A DNA stretch of 64,000 nt from Mesomycoplasma ovipneumoniae (GCF_038095975.1 NZ_CP146003.1:744001-808000), one strand, 5' to 3'. Positions 31,762-43,018 are shown, numbered from the stretch's first letter. The notes: generated from the letters alone by a model not told the origin. Numbers and translations are program-made.

Positions 31762-34278
31762 ATGTCACTAACTACTAACCCAACGCGTTTTTTTGGTCTT
31801 GGCGGAATGCAAGAAATCGGCAAATCAACCCTTGTAATTGAAGATAATTATGATATTGTAATTATTGATGCTGGTATTAAATTTGCTAACCTTTTTTCAA
31901 CAGGAATCAAAGGAATGGTTCCAAATTACCAATATCTTTTAAAAAATCAAGCAAAAATTCGCGGTATTTTTATCACCCACGGCCACGAAGATCATATCGG
32001 CGGAATTGTCTACCTTGTTCAAGAAGTTCCAATTAAAAAAATTTTTGCCCCAAAAATTGCAATTGAATATTTAAAAGCCAAATTTGTTGACCATAAAATT
32101 AAAAGGGAAATTGAGTTTGTTGAAATAAAAAAGGACGATGTCTATCATTTTCAAAGTTTTAAAGTTGACTTTTGAACAGCTCAGCACTCAATTCCTGATG
32201 CCTTTGGTGTTCGGGTAACTTCAAGACATGGTTCAATTATGTGTACTGGCGATTTCAGGTTTGACTATACACCAATTGGAAATTACACAGATTTTGATAA
32301 ACTAAAACAAATCGGGAAAAATAATCTGACAGTACTTTTTTCAGATTCAACTAATGCAATGCGGCCAAACCATTCTCCCTCTGAACGGGACATTCTTGCT
32401 GATATTGAAATGCATATGCGTGCTGCAAGTCGAAAAATTATTATTACGGCATTTGCATCAAACTTAACAAGAATTAAGGCACTAATTGAAATTGGAATTA
32501 AATTAGATAAGAAAATTCTTGTCTTTGGAAGATCAATGGTAAATGGGATTAATATTGGTCGGCGTTCTGGCTATATTAATGCTCCTGATGAGGCTTTTCT
32601 TGGTAAAAATTTATCAGGTGTTGAAGAAAATCAGATGCTAATTTTAACAACTGGATCCCAAGGTGAACAACTAGCTGCTCTTGACCGAATGTCAAATAAA
32701 AAACACCCTAAAATCAGTATTGAACCGCGTGATATGGTCATTTTTTCTTCATCGCCAATTCCGGGAAACAAAATTAAAATTGAGCATTTGATTAATCGAC
32801 TTTATAAATTAGGGGCAATTATTAAAGAAAACGGGCCTGATGGTTATCTTCATACTTCAGGACATGCTTATAAATCTGAGCATGAAAAAATTTTCCAACT
32901 GACAAAACCAAAATATTTTTTCCCGTATCATGGCGAATACCGAATGGCGCTTGCTCACTCTCAGACAGCAATTGAATCTGGAGTCAGTCCAAAAAATGTG
33001 ATAATCCCGGATAATGGTGAAGTTTTTGAAATTGTTAACCAAGAAGTTCGCAAAACCAAGAGAAAAATTCCGTGTGAGCCTATTTATATTGATGGAGATA
33101 CAATTTCCCGTGATAATTCGCGGATTATAAATGAACGTCAATGCATGCGTGAAAACGGTGTTGTTTTTATTTTTGTTCCTTTTGATAAAAAAAATAATGA
33201 AATTAAAGGTAGAATTTCGATTATTACAAAAGGTGTCTTTTCTATTCGAACAGGAAGTCCAATTATTGCTGATATTAGGCGAATTAGCTATTCATCAATT
33301 CGCTTTTTTGTGCAAAAAGATCCAAACTGATCAATGCCTCAAGTAAAGCAACTTTTAAAAAATAGATTGGGTGCATATTTCCATCGGTCAAAACGTTGAA
33401 ATCCGGTTATTTTGTCAAAATTTATTTTTGTTGACGAAAAATTTGATTTTTTAGCAAACTATGAACAAAAAGAGGCAGAAAAATTTGTTGACTATAAAGC
33501 AGACCAGACAAAATTGGCAAGCCCAGTTGACAAAAAAGTCGCAAAACCAAGTCCAAATAATAAGTCATCAAGCACAAATTCACAAAAAAGTGGCAACTCA
33601 AGCGAAAAAACAGCTGTTAAGCCGAATAATTCAAGCAAAAAAAATCTAAATTATTATAATATCCCAAAAAGCACAGATGAAAAATTAAGCAAACCAAGTC
33701 AAAAAAATATTCCAAATAAAATAACAAAAAAATCATTAAATTCGCAAAATATTGTAAAAAATGAGGCTCAGACTAACTTAAATCAGGAAAAAACTTTTGC
33801 TAATGGCGAGTCTTCTCAAAATAAAAAAACACGGATTATAAGAAAAAAACCTGATTATTTGACAGCAAATTCAGCCAATTCTGGAGACAATTTAAACACA
33901 AAAAATATTCAGCCAAAATTTAGAAAAAATCAAAATACAGCGAATTCTAAACAATTTTTTGCAAAAAATATAAAAGAAAATCCTGTTGCTTTTTCAAAAA
34001 ATACTGATAGTGATAATTTTGAAAACTTAAATTATAATAATAAAAAATTTAATAAAAACAGTAAAAATTTAAATCAAAATTTTGTTAAAAAGCAAACTGT
34101 ACGCTTTAACAACACTAAAATGTGCCCGGTTTTTTACCCTAAAAGCCCTGATTCTACCCAAGCAACTTTTCATAAAAAGCCACTAGCAATCAAAAAAAAT
34201 TATAAAAGCCAAAATTTGAATGATAAAATTGGCAAACCTGAAAATTCAAAACCTAAACAAACAACAGAAAGCAATTAA
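31762..34278 (+). CDS. rnj: ribonuclease J with extended disordered C-terminus
   Basis: An 838-residue protein. Residues ~1-560 are a complete RNase J, a metallo-beta-lactamase/beta-CASP endo- and 5'-exoribonuclease in RNA decay and rRNA maturation. Motifs: FGLGGMQEIGKS, zinc site THGHEDHIGG, MCTGDFRFD, FSDSTNA, TTGSQGEQLAALDRMS, HTSGHAYKSEHEKIFQLTKP and YFFPYHGEYRM. In-frame TGA codons near 33328 and 33400 are Trp, so the frame runs on. Residues ~567-838 are a low-complexity Lys/Asn/Ser/Gln tail with repeated KNIKENP-, NKKFNKNSKNLNQN-like stretches, absent from typical ~555-615 residue enzymes. The tail may bind RNA or partners. uvrA starts 3 bases after the stop. Confidence 0.92.
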
Positions 34279-34281
34279 GAA

Positions 34282-37125
34282 ATGTTAAAAAATAAAGACA
34301 CGCATAATTTTATTTACATCAAAGGTGCAAGCGAGAACAATTTAAAGAATTTTGACCTTGTAATTCCTAAAAATAAATTAGTTGTCTTTACTGGGGTTTC
34401 AGGATCAGGAAAGTCATCTTTAGCCTTTAATACAATTTATGAAGAAGGAAAACGGCGTTATATTGACTCTTTGAGTTCATATGCACGACAATTTTTAGGC
34501 GGAACTAAAAAACCAAAAGTTGAAGCTATTTACGGACTTTTGCCAACAATTTCTGTTGAGCAAAAAACAAGTCATAACAATCCCCGTTCAACTGTTGGAA
34601 CAATTACCGAAATTTATGACTATTTTCGGCTTTTATTTGCTAAAATCGGTAAGCCTTTTTGCCCTAATCATAAGGCTGAAATTGTTCCGCAAAAAATTGT
34701 CAACATTTTAAATTCAATTTTGTCGCGGCCAAAAGGAACTAAAATTGTGATTATGGCGCCTGTTGTTCAATCTGAGCGCGGATCGCACCGAAATTTAATT
34801 GAAAATCTTAAAAATCAAGGTTTTTTGCGACTTAAAATTAATGATGTTACATATTATCTTGCAGATGAAATTAACCTTGATCCAAAACAAAGACACACAA
34901 TTTCTGTTATTATTGATAGATTTATTCTTGATGATGATGAAGAAACTAGACTTCAATCTTCACTTGAACTGGCTTTTCAAATGGGAAAAGGAATTGCACT
35001 TTGCGAGTTTGATGATTCTGAAGTAGTTAGATTTTCAAAATTACAGGCTTGTCCTTTAGGTGATTTTGAAATGCCCAGTCTAGAAAATCGACTTTTTTCA
35101 TTCAATTCACCTTATGGAATGTGTAAAACTTGTAAAGGATTAGGGACAAATTTAGAGGCTGATTTTGATCTTGTTGTTCCTGATAAAAATTTGTCTATTA
35201 ATCAAGGTGCCATAAAATACTTTGGAAAATCGATAAATACAAAATCACTAGAATGGCAAGAGTTGCAAATTTTGCTTGAGTATTTTGAAATTTCACCTGA
35301 TAAAAAAATCCACGAACTTACTAAAAAAGAGCTTGAAATTATCAATTATGGCTCAAAAGAATCAATAAATTACTCCTTAGTTTCCGAAAGTGGAAAAAGA
35401 TATGATTATTTTCGCCCAATTGAAGGTATTTTAAGTCGAATTCAGCGTAAATTTTGGGACACAACAAGCGAAGATCTTCGTCTTTGATTTAAAAAAATGA
35501 TGTCTGAATTTTTGTGCAGCGCGTGTCAAGGAGCTAGACTAAATAATTATGCTCTTGCGGTAAAAATTGAAAATTATAATATTTTTGAATTATCACAGCT
35601 GTCTATTAAAAATCTAATTGAGTTTTTTAAGAACTTAAATTTATCTGATTTTGATCAACAAGTTTCTAAATTAATTCTTTCAGAAATTCGCGATCGGCTT
35701 TCTTTTTTAGATAATGTTGGACTTTCATATTTGAATTTAAGCAGGTCAGCGGCAACACTTTCTGGAGGAGAATCGCAAAGAATTCGGCTTGCAAGTCAAG
35801 TAGGATCGCAATTAACTGGGGTACTTTATGTTCTTGACGAACCTTCAATTGGATTACATCAAAAAGATAATGACAGATTAATTACAACTTTGAAAAAAAT
35901 GGTTGAAATTGGTAATAGTTTAATAGTTGTAGAGCATGATCTTGAGACTATTTTAGCTGCTGACTATTTAGTTGATATAGGTGCTAATGCTGGTGAAAAC
36001 GGTGGATATTTAGTTGCTGTCGGAAAACTTGAGGACATTGAAAACGAACCAAAATCAATTACAGGGCAATTTTTAACTAATAAATTAGCAATTCCAGTTC
36101 CTAAAAAACGTCGCAGTGGCAATGGTAAATTTATAATTATCGAAAAAGCAAGAGAAAATAATTTAAAAAAAATCAGTATAAACATTCCTTTAGGTAAATT
36201 TGTTGTTATAACAGGGGTATCAGGTTCAGGTAAATCAACATTGGTCAATCAAATTTTGGTTAATGGGATTGCAAAACACCTTGGTGCGACAAATATTCGT
36301 GTTGGAAAATGTGATGAAATTAGGGGACTTTTTAATATTGACAAACTAGTTGCTGTCAATCAAAGTCCAATTGGAAGGACACCTCGCTCAAATCCAGCAA
36401 CATATACATCTGTTTTTGATGATATTCGCGAGATTTTCGCAAACACCGAGCAAGCAAGATCGCTTGGATTTTCTAAGTCAAAATTCTCTTTTAACTTGCA
36501 ATCCGGAAGATGCGACAAATGTCAAGGCGATGGGCAAATAAAAATTGAAATGCATTTTATGCCCGATATATATGTTTTATGTGATAACTGTCAAGGAAAA
36601 AGGTATAAACCTGATGTTCTGCAAATTCGTTTTCACGGTAAAACTATCGCAGATATTCTCGAATTAACAGTCTCAGCAGCACTTGAGTTTTTTAGTAACT
36701 GGCCAAAAATTGTAACAAAATTGCAAACTTTAGTTGACGTTGGTCTTGGATATATAAAATTAGGTCAGTCAGCCACAACACTTTCAGGCGGCGAGGCTCA
36801 AAGAATTAAATTAGCGACATTTTTACAAAAAAAACCAACAGGAAAGTCACTTTTTGTTCTTGATGAGCCAACAACAGGGCTACATAATTATGACGTTGCA
36901 AATTTAATTAAAGTACTTGATAGAATAGTGGATAATGGCGATAGCGTCGTGATTATAGAGCACAACTTGGATGTAATTAAAGTTGCAGATTATATTATTG
37001 ACCTAGGTCCTGAAGGCGGACAAGAGGGAGGAAATATCGTTGCAAAAGGAACTCCGGAGGCTGTTGCAAAGGTAGAAAAATCCTACACTGGCGCTTATTT
37101 GAAAAAGATTTTAAACGTTAAATAA
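34282..37125 (+). CDS. uvrA: excinuclease ABC subunit A
   Basis: A 947-residue UvrA of normal length, the damage-recognition ATPase of nucleotide excision repair. It has two ABC modules. Module 1: Walker A TGVSGSGKSSLAFNTIYEEG, then KVEAIYGLLPTISVEQKTSH and signature LSGGESQRIRLASQVG. Module 2: TGVSGSGKSTLVNQIL, then LGQSATTLSGGEAQRIKLA and VLDEPTTGLH. The C-terminal zinc finger CDKCQGDGQIKIEMHF...CDNC is intact. Other Cys pairs (MCKTCKG, LCSACQGARL) are as in the family. A TGA at 35485 is Trp. It is likely translationally coupled to rnj. Confidence 0.97.
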
Positions 37126-37276
37126 GCCCCTTAATAGAAAAACCACCAAAAAGTATTTTGGTGGTACAGTTTTTTGCTTTAACTACAACTGCAAAGTCAG
37201 AGAAGTTCATTTGAGCGGTTTGAACATAACCAAAGCATACCATACCTAAAAAGGTAGCTCAAAGGTAATTATACAT
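37118..37276 (-). CDS. possible small membrane peptide (52 aa)
   Basis: An open frame starting MYNYLWATFLGMVCFGYVQ and continuing into NFSDFAVVVKAKNC. It has one hydrophobic segment and unusually coding-like composition for this DNA. It overlaps the uvrA stop and terminator in antisense. The motif NFSDFAVVVKA faintly recalls the MscL channel (FxxFAV), so it may be a fragment. A 17-base homopolymer lies about 20 bases upstream of its ATG. I regard it as doubtful. Confidence 0.25.
37142..37176 (+). terminator. uvrA terminator
   Basis: ACCACCAAAA-AGTA-TTTTGGTGGT followed by ACAGTTTTTT, 16 bases after the uvrA stop. Confidence 0.8.
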
Positions 37277-37563
37277 TATTTTTAAAATTTAAAAAATAAT
37301 TTTTTTTTTTTTTTTAGAGCAATTTTGATGATGTCAAATTGATAAAGCAACTATCAAATTTTTAGACTGGATTTACACAGCCAATATTCTTGCTGGTGGT
37401 AAAAGAATGCCAACTTGAGACTATATAATATTAAAAAGTGATTATTTTTTACTTTTTGGTTAACAAAATGAAAATTTAATAGAAAAATATAGCAATACTT
37501 GCATAATTATTTTGTTATAATTTTATTTGCTTACTACTTTTTTAATAAAAAATAGGAGAATAT

Positions 37564-38172
37564 TTGAAAGTAAAATTAAAAATTTTCATAGGTTCTAGCA
37601 TGATACTAGCTCCTATATCTTTTTTGGTTGCTTGTAAAGTTCAAAGTAATAATGATGATAAAATCCTTTTTAAAGCTTCTCAAGGTTTGCCAAGACCATT
37701 TATGCAAGCTTTGACAGGAAAAAATCAATTGGTAACATATTATAAAAAAATCTTGAAAAATGATCAAGATTTTTTGGCACTTAAATCTCAAGTTAACCAA
37801 GAAAATCTTAAAAAACTAAAAAAATTAGAGCAAAAATATTTGCAAGAAATTAATATCCGACAAAACAAAAAAGGAATCAGTGTAAAACAAACAGACAGTA
37901 GTAAGATTCACTGAAATCCTTATTTAAAAACGATCAATTTAGAAAATTCAGTTATTATTTGGCTGAAATCAATATTGAATTTTCTTAAATCACAAAATAC
38001 TAGACTTGTCTGAGAAACTAAAAACAAAAGTATAGCACAAATTTCTAACAAAATTAAAGATGGCTTAGTTCAAAATACTGGGCTTAAAAATCCAATGATT
38101 ACTAAAAGCAATAAAATTCTAGAACAATTGACGGTAGTACAAAATCTACTTATTAGTCAAAAAAGTCTATAA
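37564..38172 (+). CDS. putative lipoprotein
   Basis: A 202-residue protein with signal MKVKLKIFIGSSMILAPISF and lipobox LVAC (Cys ~24). The start is TTG, supported by TAGGAG six bases upstream and by the signal peptide it completes. The rest is polar and helical (YYKKILKNDQDFLALKSQV, LKKLKKLEQKYLQEIN), with two or three UGA-Trp. No domain is recognised. It is the first of three exported or membrane genes (37.5-41.4 kb) on one strand with short gaps, probably an operon. Confidence 0.7.
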
Positions 38173-38218
38173 AAATAGACACTTTTTATGAAAAATGATT
38201 AACTTATAAGGTTGGCTA

Positions 38219-39031
38219 ATGACAAAATTTGAAATGCTTTCTGTCTTTTGAAATACTAGAGTTGCCTTTATTGAGTTTTTAGGATCACTGCTTTTAATAT
38301 TTTTCTTTTTGACATCAAAACATATTGTACATCAACTAAAGTCAAATATTTTTGTTTCAAGTTTTCTCTATACTCTTTCGTTTTTTTCAGCACTTTTTAT
38401 CGCGCAAGCAACTTCTGGATTTTTATCAAATTCAGATATTAAACCCTTTTTAATACCACAAATTGTCATATTTGAATCAATTATCAAAGGCCTGACAAAT
38501 TCTTTTACAGGAACATTACTTTATCAGGGTTATTTTTACATTTTTGGCAGTCAAATTTTAGGCGTTATTTTTGGTTATTTGGCCTTCTTTTTATATACAA
38601 AAATGGTGAAAAACATCACAAAATATAAAGAAGATTTTCACAAAATAGTTATGGTCGAAAAAGCACCTAAAATTGTTACTTATTTACAAAAAGAGATCTT
38701 TTTTGGTTCATTATTTGTCTCTATTTTAATGAGTGTTCCAAGAATTCCTTTTAGCGCAAATTTAACTTTATTTGATCATCAGATTGTTTTATTTATCTTG
38801 TTGCTATTTTTCTTTATTATTAACACCAATACCGGTTTTATCAATTTTAATTTATGGTCAACTTTAGTGATCATACCTTACTTAGCAATAAGAAAAGTTA
38901 ATAATTTTAATATTAGACTTTATTTGTGGCAAATCATTATTAACGTACTGACAACTATTTTAATACCTGCGATTTTAAGTCTAATATTTTTAGGCATTGC
39001 CAGTTCTTCAAACTTAAGTTTCAATTTATAA
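38219..39031 (+). CDS. six-segment membrane protein, degenerate aquaporin-like
   Basis: A 270-residue protein with about six hydrophobic segments in two halves. The first segment FWNTRVAFIEFLGSLLLIFFF resembles the aquaporin/GlpF first helix (AEFLGTFLLIFF). Segment three (YIFGSQILGVIFGYLAFFLY) resembles the Q-LGAxxG helix. At both pore-loop positions the NPA boxes are absent (SGFLSNSDIKP; NTGFINFNLWS). It may be a degenerate MIP-family channel or an unrelated permease. It sits between two lipoprotein genes, with ~20-45 bp gaps. Confidence 0.55.
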
Positions 39032-39051
39032 AATCTAACAAAGGAAAGAAA

Positions 39052-41397
39052 ATGTTTAGAAAAAAATACAAAAAACTATTTTTAGGTGTACTAACTTCTG
39101 CTTTGTCCGTCTCAGTTGTTATTTCTTGTGGAATAACCAATGACGCTAATGTATTTACGAGTTCTACTAATTTAGAGTTAAACAAAAACAACCCTTACTA
39201 TTCAATTTATGAGCCACAATTTAATATTGATTTGTTTAAAGCGAATAATTTAGAACAATTTTTAACAGCAGAGTTTGCTAAAGTGCCTTATCAAGTGCAA
39301 AATTCTAACTCCAAATTAATTAACATTAATCAAGACTTTCAAGTATCACATATTTCAGACTTACAACAAATTAATTCTAGCAATCAAATAGTTCAACCAA
39401 CTGTTGAAAATAATACTTTAACTTTAGATCAAGCAAAAGTTGAAATCAAAAATTTCAAGCAAAATAAATTGGCAAATCGCTTTATCAAATTAAATTTAGA
39501 TGTGCAAGGCCTAGAATCCAAAGCTAAACAAATCAATATGGACTTAAATAATTTCTATTATGAAATAAACTATAATCAAATTCAAGAAAATAATGATGAC
39601 ACAAGAATTTTAGATATTCCTATCACTATTAGATATTATAATGCCGATGACAAACAAAACCCTTATAAACGAGAAAATTTCATTACAATTTATAAACAAA
39701 TTAGTGGTTTTGCTCCAAATAAAGCAAAGCAAGATAATATTAATAAAGCCAAAATGATTAGTAAAATTAACTATAAAAATAAGGCTAATGTTTCTATTTA
39801 TAGCGCTCTAGAAAATTTAAATTCTAAAGAAGAAATCAAAGGTGAGACTGATACTTTAATTAGAACTAAATATCTTGATAAACAGCTAAAAAATATTGAT
39901 TTGTTTACAGTAGAAATTCCTGAAAATACTAAAAGTCAATATTATCTAAAAGATGCAAAGCTAGGTGAAGATCTAAAGTCTATTTTAGTTACTGTTGTGA
40001 CAACTACAGGCAGTGGACAAAATGCTTACAGTACAGAAAAAGTCTATAAAATTAAAGACTTTAAGCAACTGGATCAACAAGAAGTCCAGCAACTATTTAA
40101 AAAATATCTAAAAGTTCAACTCAAAGGTGGAATTAGTTTTTTTAACTATGATTTTGCCAATGTCAATAAAGATGATTTTGTAACTAATTTTGATCAAAAT
40201 AGCTTTTTTGATATTAAAATTAATATTTTAGAAAAAACTAACGATACTAGTTTAGCTCCATACACAACTAAGGCTAAAATTAGCTTTAAATCAAAAAGTT
40301 CTATTTTCCAAGATTTTGATATTGACGATTTTAATATTGGAGTGCCAAAATTTGTTCCTTTATTTGATTCATCAACCTCATTATTAAATAAAAATCAAAT
40401 TTTTTCACCTTATAATGCTTCAGTTTATATACCAGAATTAGAAAGAAGAAATATTGGCGAAATCAGTAACAGTATTAACGAAGAGAGTAAATCTTTTGTG
40501 ACTTCTGGTGGTTACAAAGAATTTCGTACTTTCTACACTGATAATAAATTAACTCAGGCCGTTCACTATGGTGAAGATGTCTTAGTACCAAGTGGTCTAC
40601 CGCTAAAAACTTTTTCAAAATCAAAATTACTAGGGGCTTACTACTTACCAAATCAAGGGGCCGCTGAAGGAATTGGAACTACCGTTGCATTACAAGTTGA
40701 TGTTAAGGACTTAGAAATTAGCCAAGAAATTAAGGACAAATATTTGCGTAATGTAGATGCTGTTGTTTTCTTTTTTATCCACCTAGACAATAATACACTT
40801 TCACTTTTAGGTCAAACAGCACAGGTTGAACAAGGTAATAAAAATACTTCAAGAATAGCAACTTATCTAAAAGATGCTAGTCCGATTAATCCAAAAGAAT
40901 TAGAAAAAAATACTACTTTTGGTACAATTGGACAAATGACTAACAATGGTGGTTGATCACCGCACGTTCACATCGAAGCTTATCCAATTCGATATGAAAT
41001 CAAAAATGGTAAAAAAGTATTTGCCGAGAAATTTTTAAATCAGAAATATTTGCTTGAACCACAAAGAAATATTAGAATAGCACCAAACCGTATTAATAAA
41101 TATATCAATGTAGACGAGCAAAATAAGCAAATTATTAGCTTAACCAGTCTTAAAGCTGCGGGTGTACAAATTGATCAAAGCAAAGACATTAACTTAGTTG
41201 ATAATAGTGGAAAAGATACTAAAAAGCTTGACACACAATTTAAGGGCTATAAAAACAGAGATTACACTAAATCAATCGAGGATTTATTTATTAGAAATCA
41301 GGCATTAGATCCAAATATATTTTTCCAATTTCGTGATGATAAATCCTCGCGAGTAAGACTGGATAACTTATTTACAAAGGCAAAACAAAATAGTTAA
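39052..41397 (+). CDS. lipoprotein with M23 metallopeptidase-like domain
   Basis: A 781-residue protein with signal and lipobox VISCG (Cys ~26), preceded by AAAGGAAAG. Residues ~35-430 contain repeated Lys/Asn-rich modules with DIP-IRYYNADDKQNPYKRE-type segments. Residues ~485-645 resemble peptidase M23: H505 and D509 in AVHYGEDVLVPSGLPL and H638-x-H640 in WSPHVHIEAYP, the zinc-binding HxxxD and HxH pair. M23 enzymes normally cut peptidoglycan, which mycoplasmas lack, so the target may be a host or competitor polymer or protein. This is inference from motifs only. It is the last gene of the presumed three-gene unit. Confidence 0.8.
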
Positions 41398-41440
41398 AAA
41401 CTAAAAGATAAAAACACAAAGTTCGCTGTTGAATTTTTAT

Positions 41441-42023
41441 CCCGAGTTCCCCGTTTAATGTGATAATCTTAAAAAAGTGTCTGTTTTTTGGGCACTTTTT
41501 TAACTTTTTTGGCAAACCCAGAAAAAATAACTATCAAAGCAAAAAAACTAAATTTTAAATCTACCACTCATGAATCCAAAATCTACTTATTGATAAAATA
41601 AGGCAAACTAAAAAAGGCTAAATTTTAACTTAAAAGCAAAATTATGAAATGTTTAAACTACCTTTTTTAGTTAAAAGCTGACAAAAACAATAAAAAAATA
41701 CAACTACTATTTAAACTCAATGCAAATAGAAAACTCGTTTTTATTTAAATTGAGCCTAAAAAAACATATGAAGTTTTGAAAGAACAATAACCAAAATCCT
41801 TAAATTTATAGATTTCTAAACGGGTAAATTTAAGACATTCCATCATATTTAAAAATATAATGGATAATTCGAGCTAACTGATTTTTTTATGCAAAAAACA
41901 TTACTAATTCCCCCTTAATTCTAATTTCAAAATTTATTAATTATTCTTAGTGACTCAATTATAGCAAAAAATTTTTTTAAACCAAACATTTTTTTTTCTT
42001 TTTGCAAACGGTCAACTTTAAAA
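41441..42023 (-). mobile_element. dispersed element copy 3 (long subtype, truncated)
   Basis: A minus-strand copy. The left end has CCCGAGTTCCCCGTTTAATGTGATAATC, a diverged inverted repeat, then the terminator-like AAAAGTGTCTG..GGGCACTTTT. The extra ~170-bp segment at 41515-41685 is shared with copy 2. The conserved hairpin region, mini-ORF MFFA after AAGGGGG, a promoter region and an A tract interrupted by one G (as T9-C-T5) follow. The other inverted repeat and the TACCC hairpin are missing; it stops near 42023 against the ulaC terminators. No flanking duplication is seen. It fills the 41.4-42.0 kb gap. Confidence 0.75.
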
Positions 42024-42027
42024 TAAT

Positions 42028-42095
42028 AAAAAGCCCCTCTGGCTGAAACTCAAAGGGGCTTTTTATCTAAAAACCCACAAATTCGTGGGTTTTTA
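42028..42095 (-). terminator. two tandem terminators after ulaC
   Basis: AAAAAGCCCCT...AGGGGCTTTTT (42028-42065) and AAAAACCCACAAATTCGTGGGTTTTT (42069-42094) lie back to back downstream of the minus-strand EIIA gene. Confidence 0.85.
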
Positions 42096-42117
42096 GCTTC
42101 AAATTTTAAAGAAAAAG

Positions 42118-42597
42118 TTATGAATTAAGGTATTTTGAAAAATCAACTTTTTCAAGGATGGCGATTATTTCTTCTTTTGATGTAGCTTTAATAATTTTGT
42201 CAATATTATCAACATCTTCAAAAGCGGCAACTATTTGGGGCAGGGCAACTGCGGTGTGAATATCAGCACTTGTTGCTCCAAGAGTTATTAAAATTTGAAC
42301 AGGACGGCTGTCTTGGTCAAAATAAAAAGGCTTATCAAAAACCACAAGTGAAAAACAGTCTTTAAATACGTCTTTTCCAGCTTCAGCATGAGGCATTGCC
42401 AAAAAAGGTGCCAATATATAATAAGGTCCGTGTTCGATTGTTGAGTTGACTATTGACTCAACATAATTTGAGCTTATTAAATTTTTTTCAATAAGCGGCT
42501 TGCATGAGATTGCAATTGCTTCTTGCCAAGTTTGGGCTTTTTGATTAATTAAAATTGAATCATTCTCAATTAAATTTGTGAGTAAATTAACTGACAT
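42118..42597 (-). CDS. ulaC: PTS EIIA component, UlaC/SgaA type
   Basis: A 159-residue cytoplasmic EIIA of the ascorbate-type (SgaTBA/UlaABC) phosphotransferase system. It accepts phosphate from HPr. The phospho-histidine lies in YYILAPFLAMPHAEAGKDV, the standard PTS_EIIA type-2 motif; PVQILITLGATSADIHTAVALPQ is also characteristic. Ribosome binding site AGGAG. The gene follows ulaB with a 32-bp gap. In mycoplasmas the true substrate of this PTS is not settled. Confidence 0.9.
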   Translation of the reverse strand: MSVNLLTNLIENDSILINQKAQTWQEAIAISCKPLIEKNLISSNYVESIVNSTIEHGPYYILAPFLAMPHAEAGKDVFKDCFSLVVFDKPFYFDQDSRPVQILITLGATSADIHTAVALPQIVAAFEDVDNIDKIIKATSKEEIIAILEKVDFSKYLNS

Positions 42598-42629
42598 AAG
42601 ATTTTCTCCTAAATCAAAAAAAGATAAAT

Positions 42630-42920
42630 CTAAACAAGTTGCTCAAGAACTGGACTTAGTGCGGTTTTAATTTCATTTTCGTCCATTAAATTAGTTACAC
42701 CAACAATTTTAGCTTTTTGGTTTGGATTAAACTCACTAACAAGATGTTTTGAGGCGATAATTATATCTACTGAATTGGTTAGCCCTTTTGACTGACCCAT
42801 TGAAAGAGCCTCAACAGAAGCTTCAACCCCTAATTCCTTTACTATTTTTTGAACTTTCAACTTAATTATCATTGAAGTTCCCATTCCATTTCCACATGCA
42901 GCAACAATTTTTAATGACAT
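42630..42920 (-). CDS. ulaB: PTS EIIB component, UlaB/SgaB type
   Basis: A 96-residue EIIB. The phospho-cysteine loop is MSLKIVAACGNGMGTSMIIK (CGNGMGTS, Cys9). The remainder (DIIIASKHLVSEF, KIVGVTNLMDENEI) fits the lactose/cellobiose-like EIIB fold. The start at 42920 is chosen over an upstream in-frame extension because AAGGAG lies 5 bases before it and the fold begins there. It is separated from the EIIC gene by dispersed element copy 4 and a terminator. Confidence 0.9.
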   Translation of the reverse strand: MSLKIVAACGNGMGTSMIIKLKVQKIVKELGVEASVEALSMGQSKGLTNSVDIIIASKHLVSEFNPNQKAKIVGVTNLMDENEIKTALSPVLEQLV

Positions 42921-43018
42921 AATTACTCCTTTTTTTAGTACAAACAGACAAACAAAAATAATTTTTAATGCTATTTTAAAATTATATAACAATTTTGCAA
43001 AAAGCAAATAAAAAAATC

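Noticed and set aside
33328..33412. Apparent separate Lys/Asn-rich protein after RNase J
   Set aside because: The intervening TGA codons are Trp and the frame is the same, so it is the C-terminal tail of RNase J.
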